Of a stretch of DNA of 6,293 nt, positions 6,288 through 6,293 are shown in pieces; the first letter of the stretch is position 1; each line of letters starts with the position of its first letter. The notes under the pieces were generated by a model, which had not been told where the DNA came from, ran no database searches, and saw only the letters and a program-made list of their open reading frames with translations. The position numbers and the translations under genes were made by a program. Source of the DNA: a bacterium (GTDB lineage: Bacteria > Zhuqueibacterota > Zhuqueibacteria > Residuimicrobiales > Residuimicrobiaceae); assembly GCA_012523655.1 (NCBI GenBank), contig JAAYTV010000701.1, forward strand, positions 1 through 6,293, in the 5' to 3' direction.

Positions 6288-6293
6288 ATGAAA
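6288..6293 (+). CDS. Possible start of a third operon gene (cut by window end)
   Basis: ATGAAA at the very end follows the Asp-box gene by 29 bp, and GGAAA (6279-6283) lies at a suitable distance for ribosome binding. ATG-AAA is a common start for exported proteins, as in the gene just upstream. Only two codons are visible, so nothing can be said about the product. Confidence 0.35.

Overview
The window falls into two parts. The left third (1-1380) is transposon debris. The right part (1381-6293) is chromosomal: a broken lipoprotein gene, an ECF sigma/anti-sigma pair on the minus strand, and a divergent plus-strand operon for exported proteins. Several proteins carry lipoprotein-type or Sec-type signal peptides, which suggests a Gram-negative-like bacterium. 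The mix of a ZU5-like lipoprotein, an Asp-box propeller and a zinc-finger anti-sigma factor with a long periplasmic tail would fit an environmental lineage such as the FCB/KSB1/Calditrichota area. That placement is a guess from style, not from a marker gene.

Region 1-252 is the 3' tail of an IS3-family transposase (integrase-type orfB) and its probable right end. Within it, a perfect 13-bp inverted repeat (141-153/186-198) is bracketed by a 7-bp direct repeat, which looks like a small palindromic insertion. Region 253-1380 is an IS5-family transposase that has lost its N-terminus at the junction with the IS3 end but keeps all three DDE residues. Its right end lies at about 1380, inside a minus-strand lipoprotein gene (1381-2396), whose C-terminus it removes. 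The simplest reading is nested insertion: palindromic element in IS3, IS3 in IS5, IS5 in the lipoprotein gene.

Region 2397-2831 has no convincing gene. Minus-strand genes at 4637-4080 (ECF sigma factor) and 4025-2832 (membrane-anchored anti-sigma factor with an HxxxCxxC zinc finger, one TM helix and a duplicated 39-residue Ala/Pro-rich linker) form an operon. It is read from a sigma70-like promoter at 4715-4742.

A second sigma70-like promoter (4768-4796) fires the other way into a RidA-family protein carrying a lipoprotein signal peptide (4827-5279). After 13 bp comes a secreted protein with seven Asp-box repeats (5293-6258), and 29 bp later the first two codons of a probable third gene. The point of most biological interest is the exported RidA-like lipoprotein paired with a seven-repeat Asp-box propeller, next to an envelope-type sigma/anti-sigma switch. 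Whether the sigma factor controls this operon cannot be told from sequence alone.
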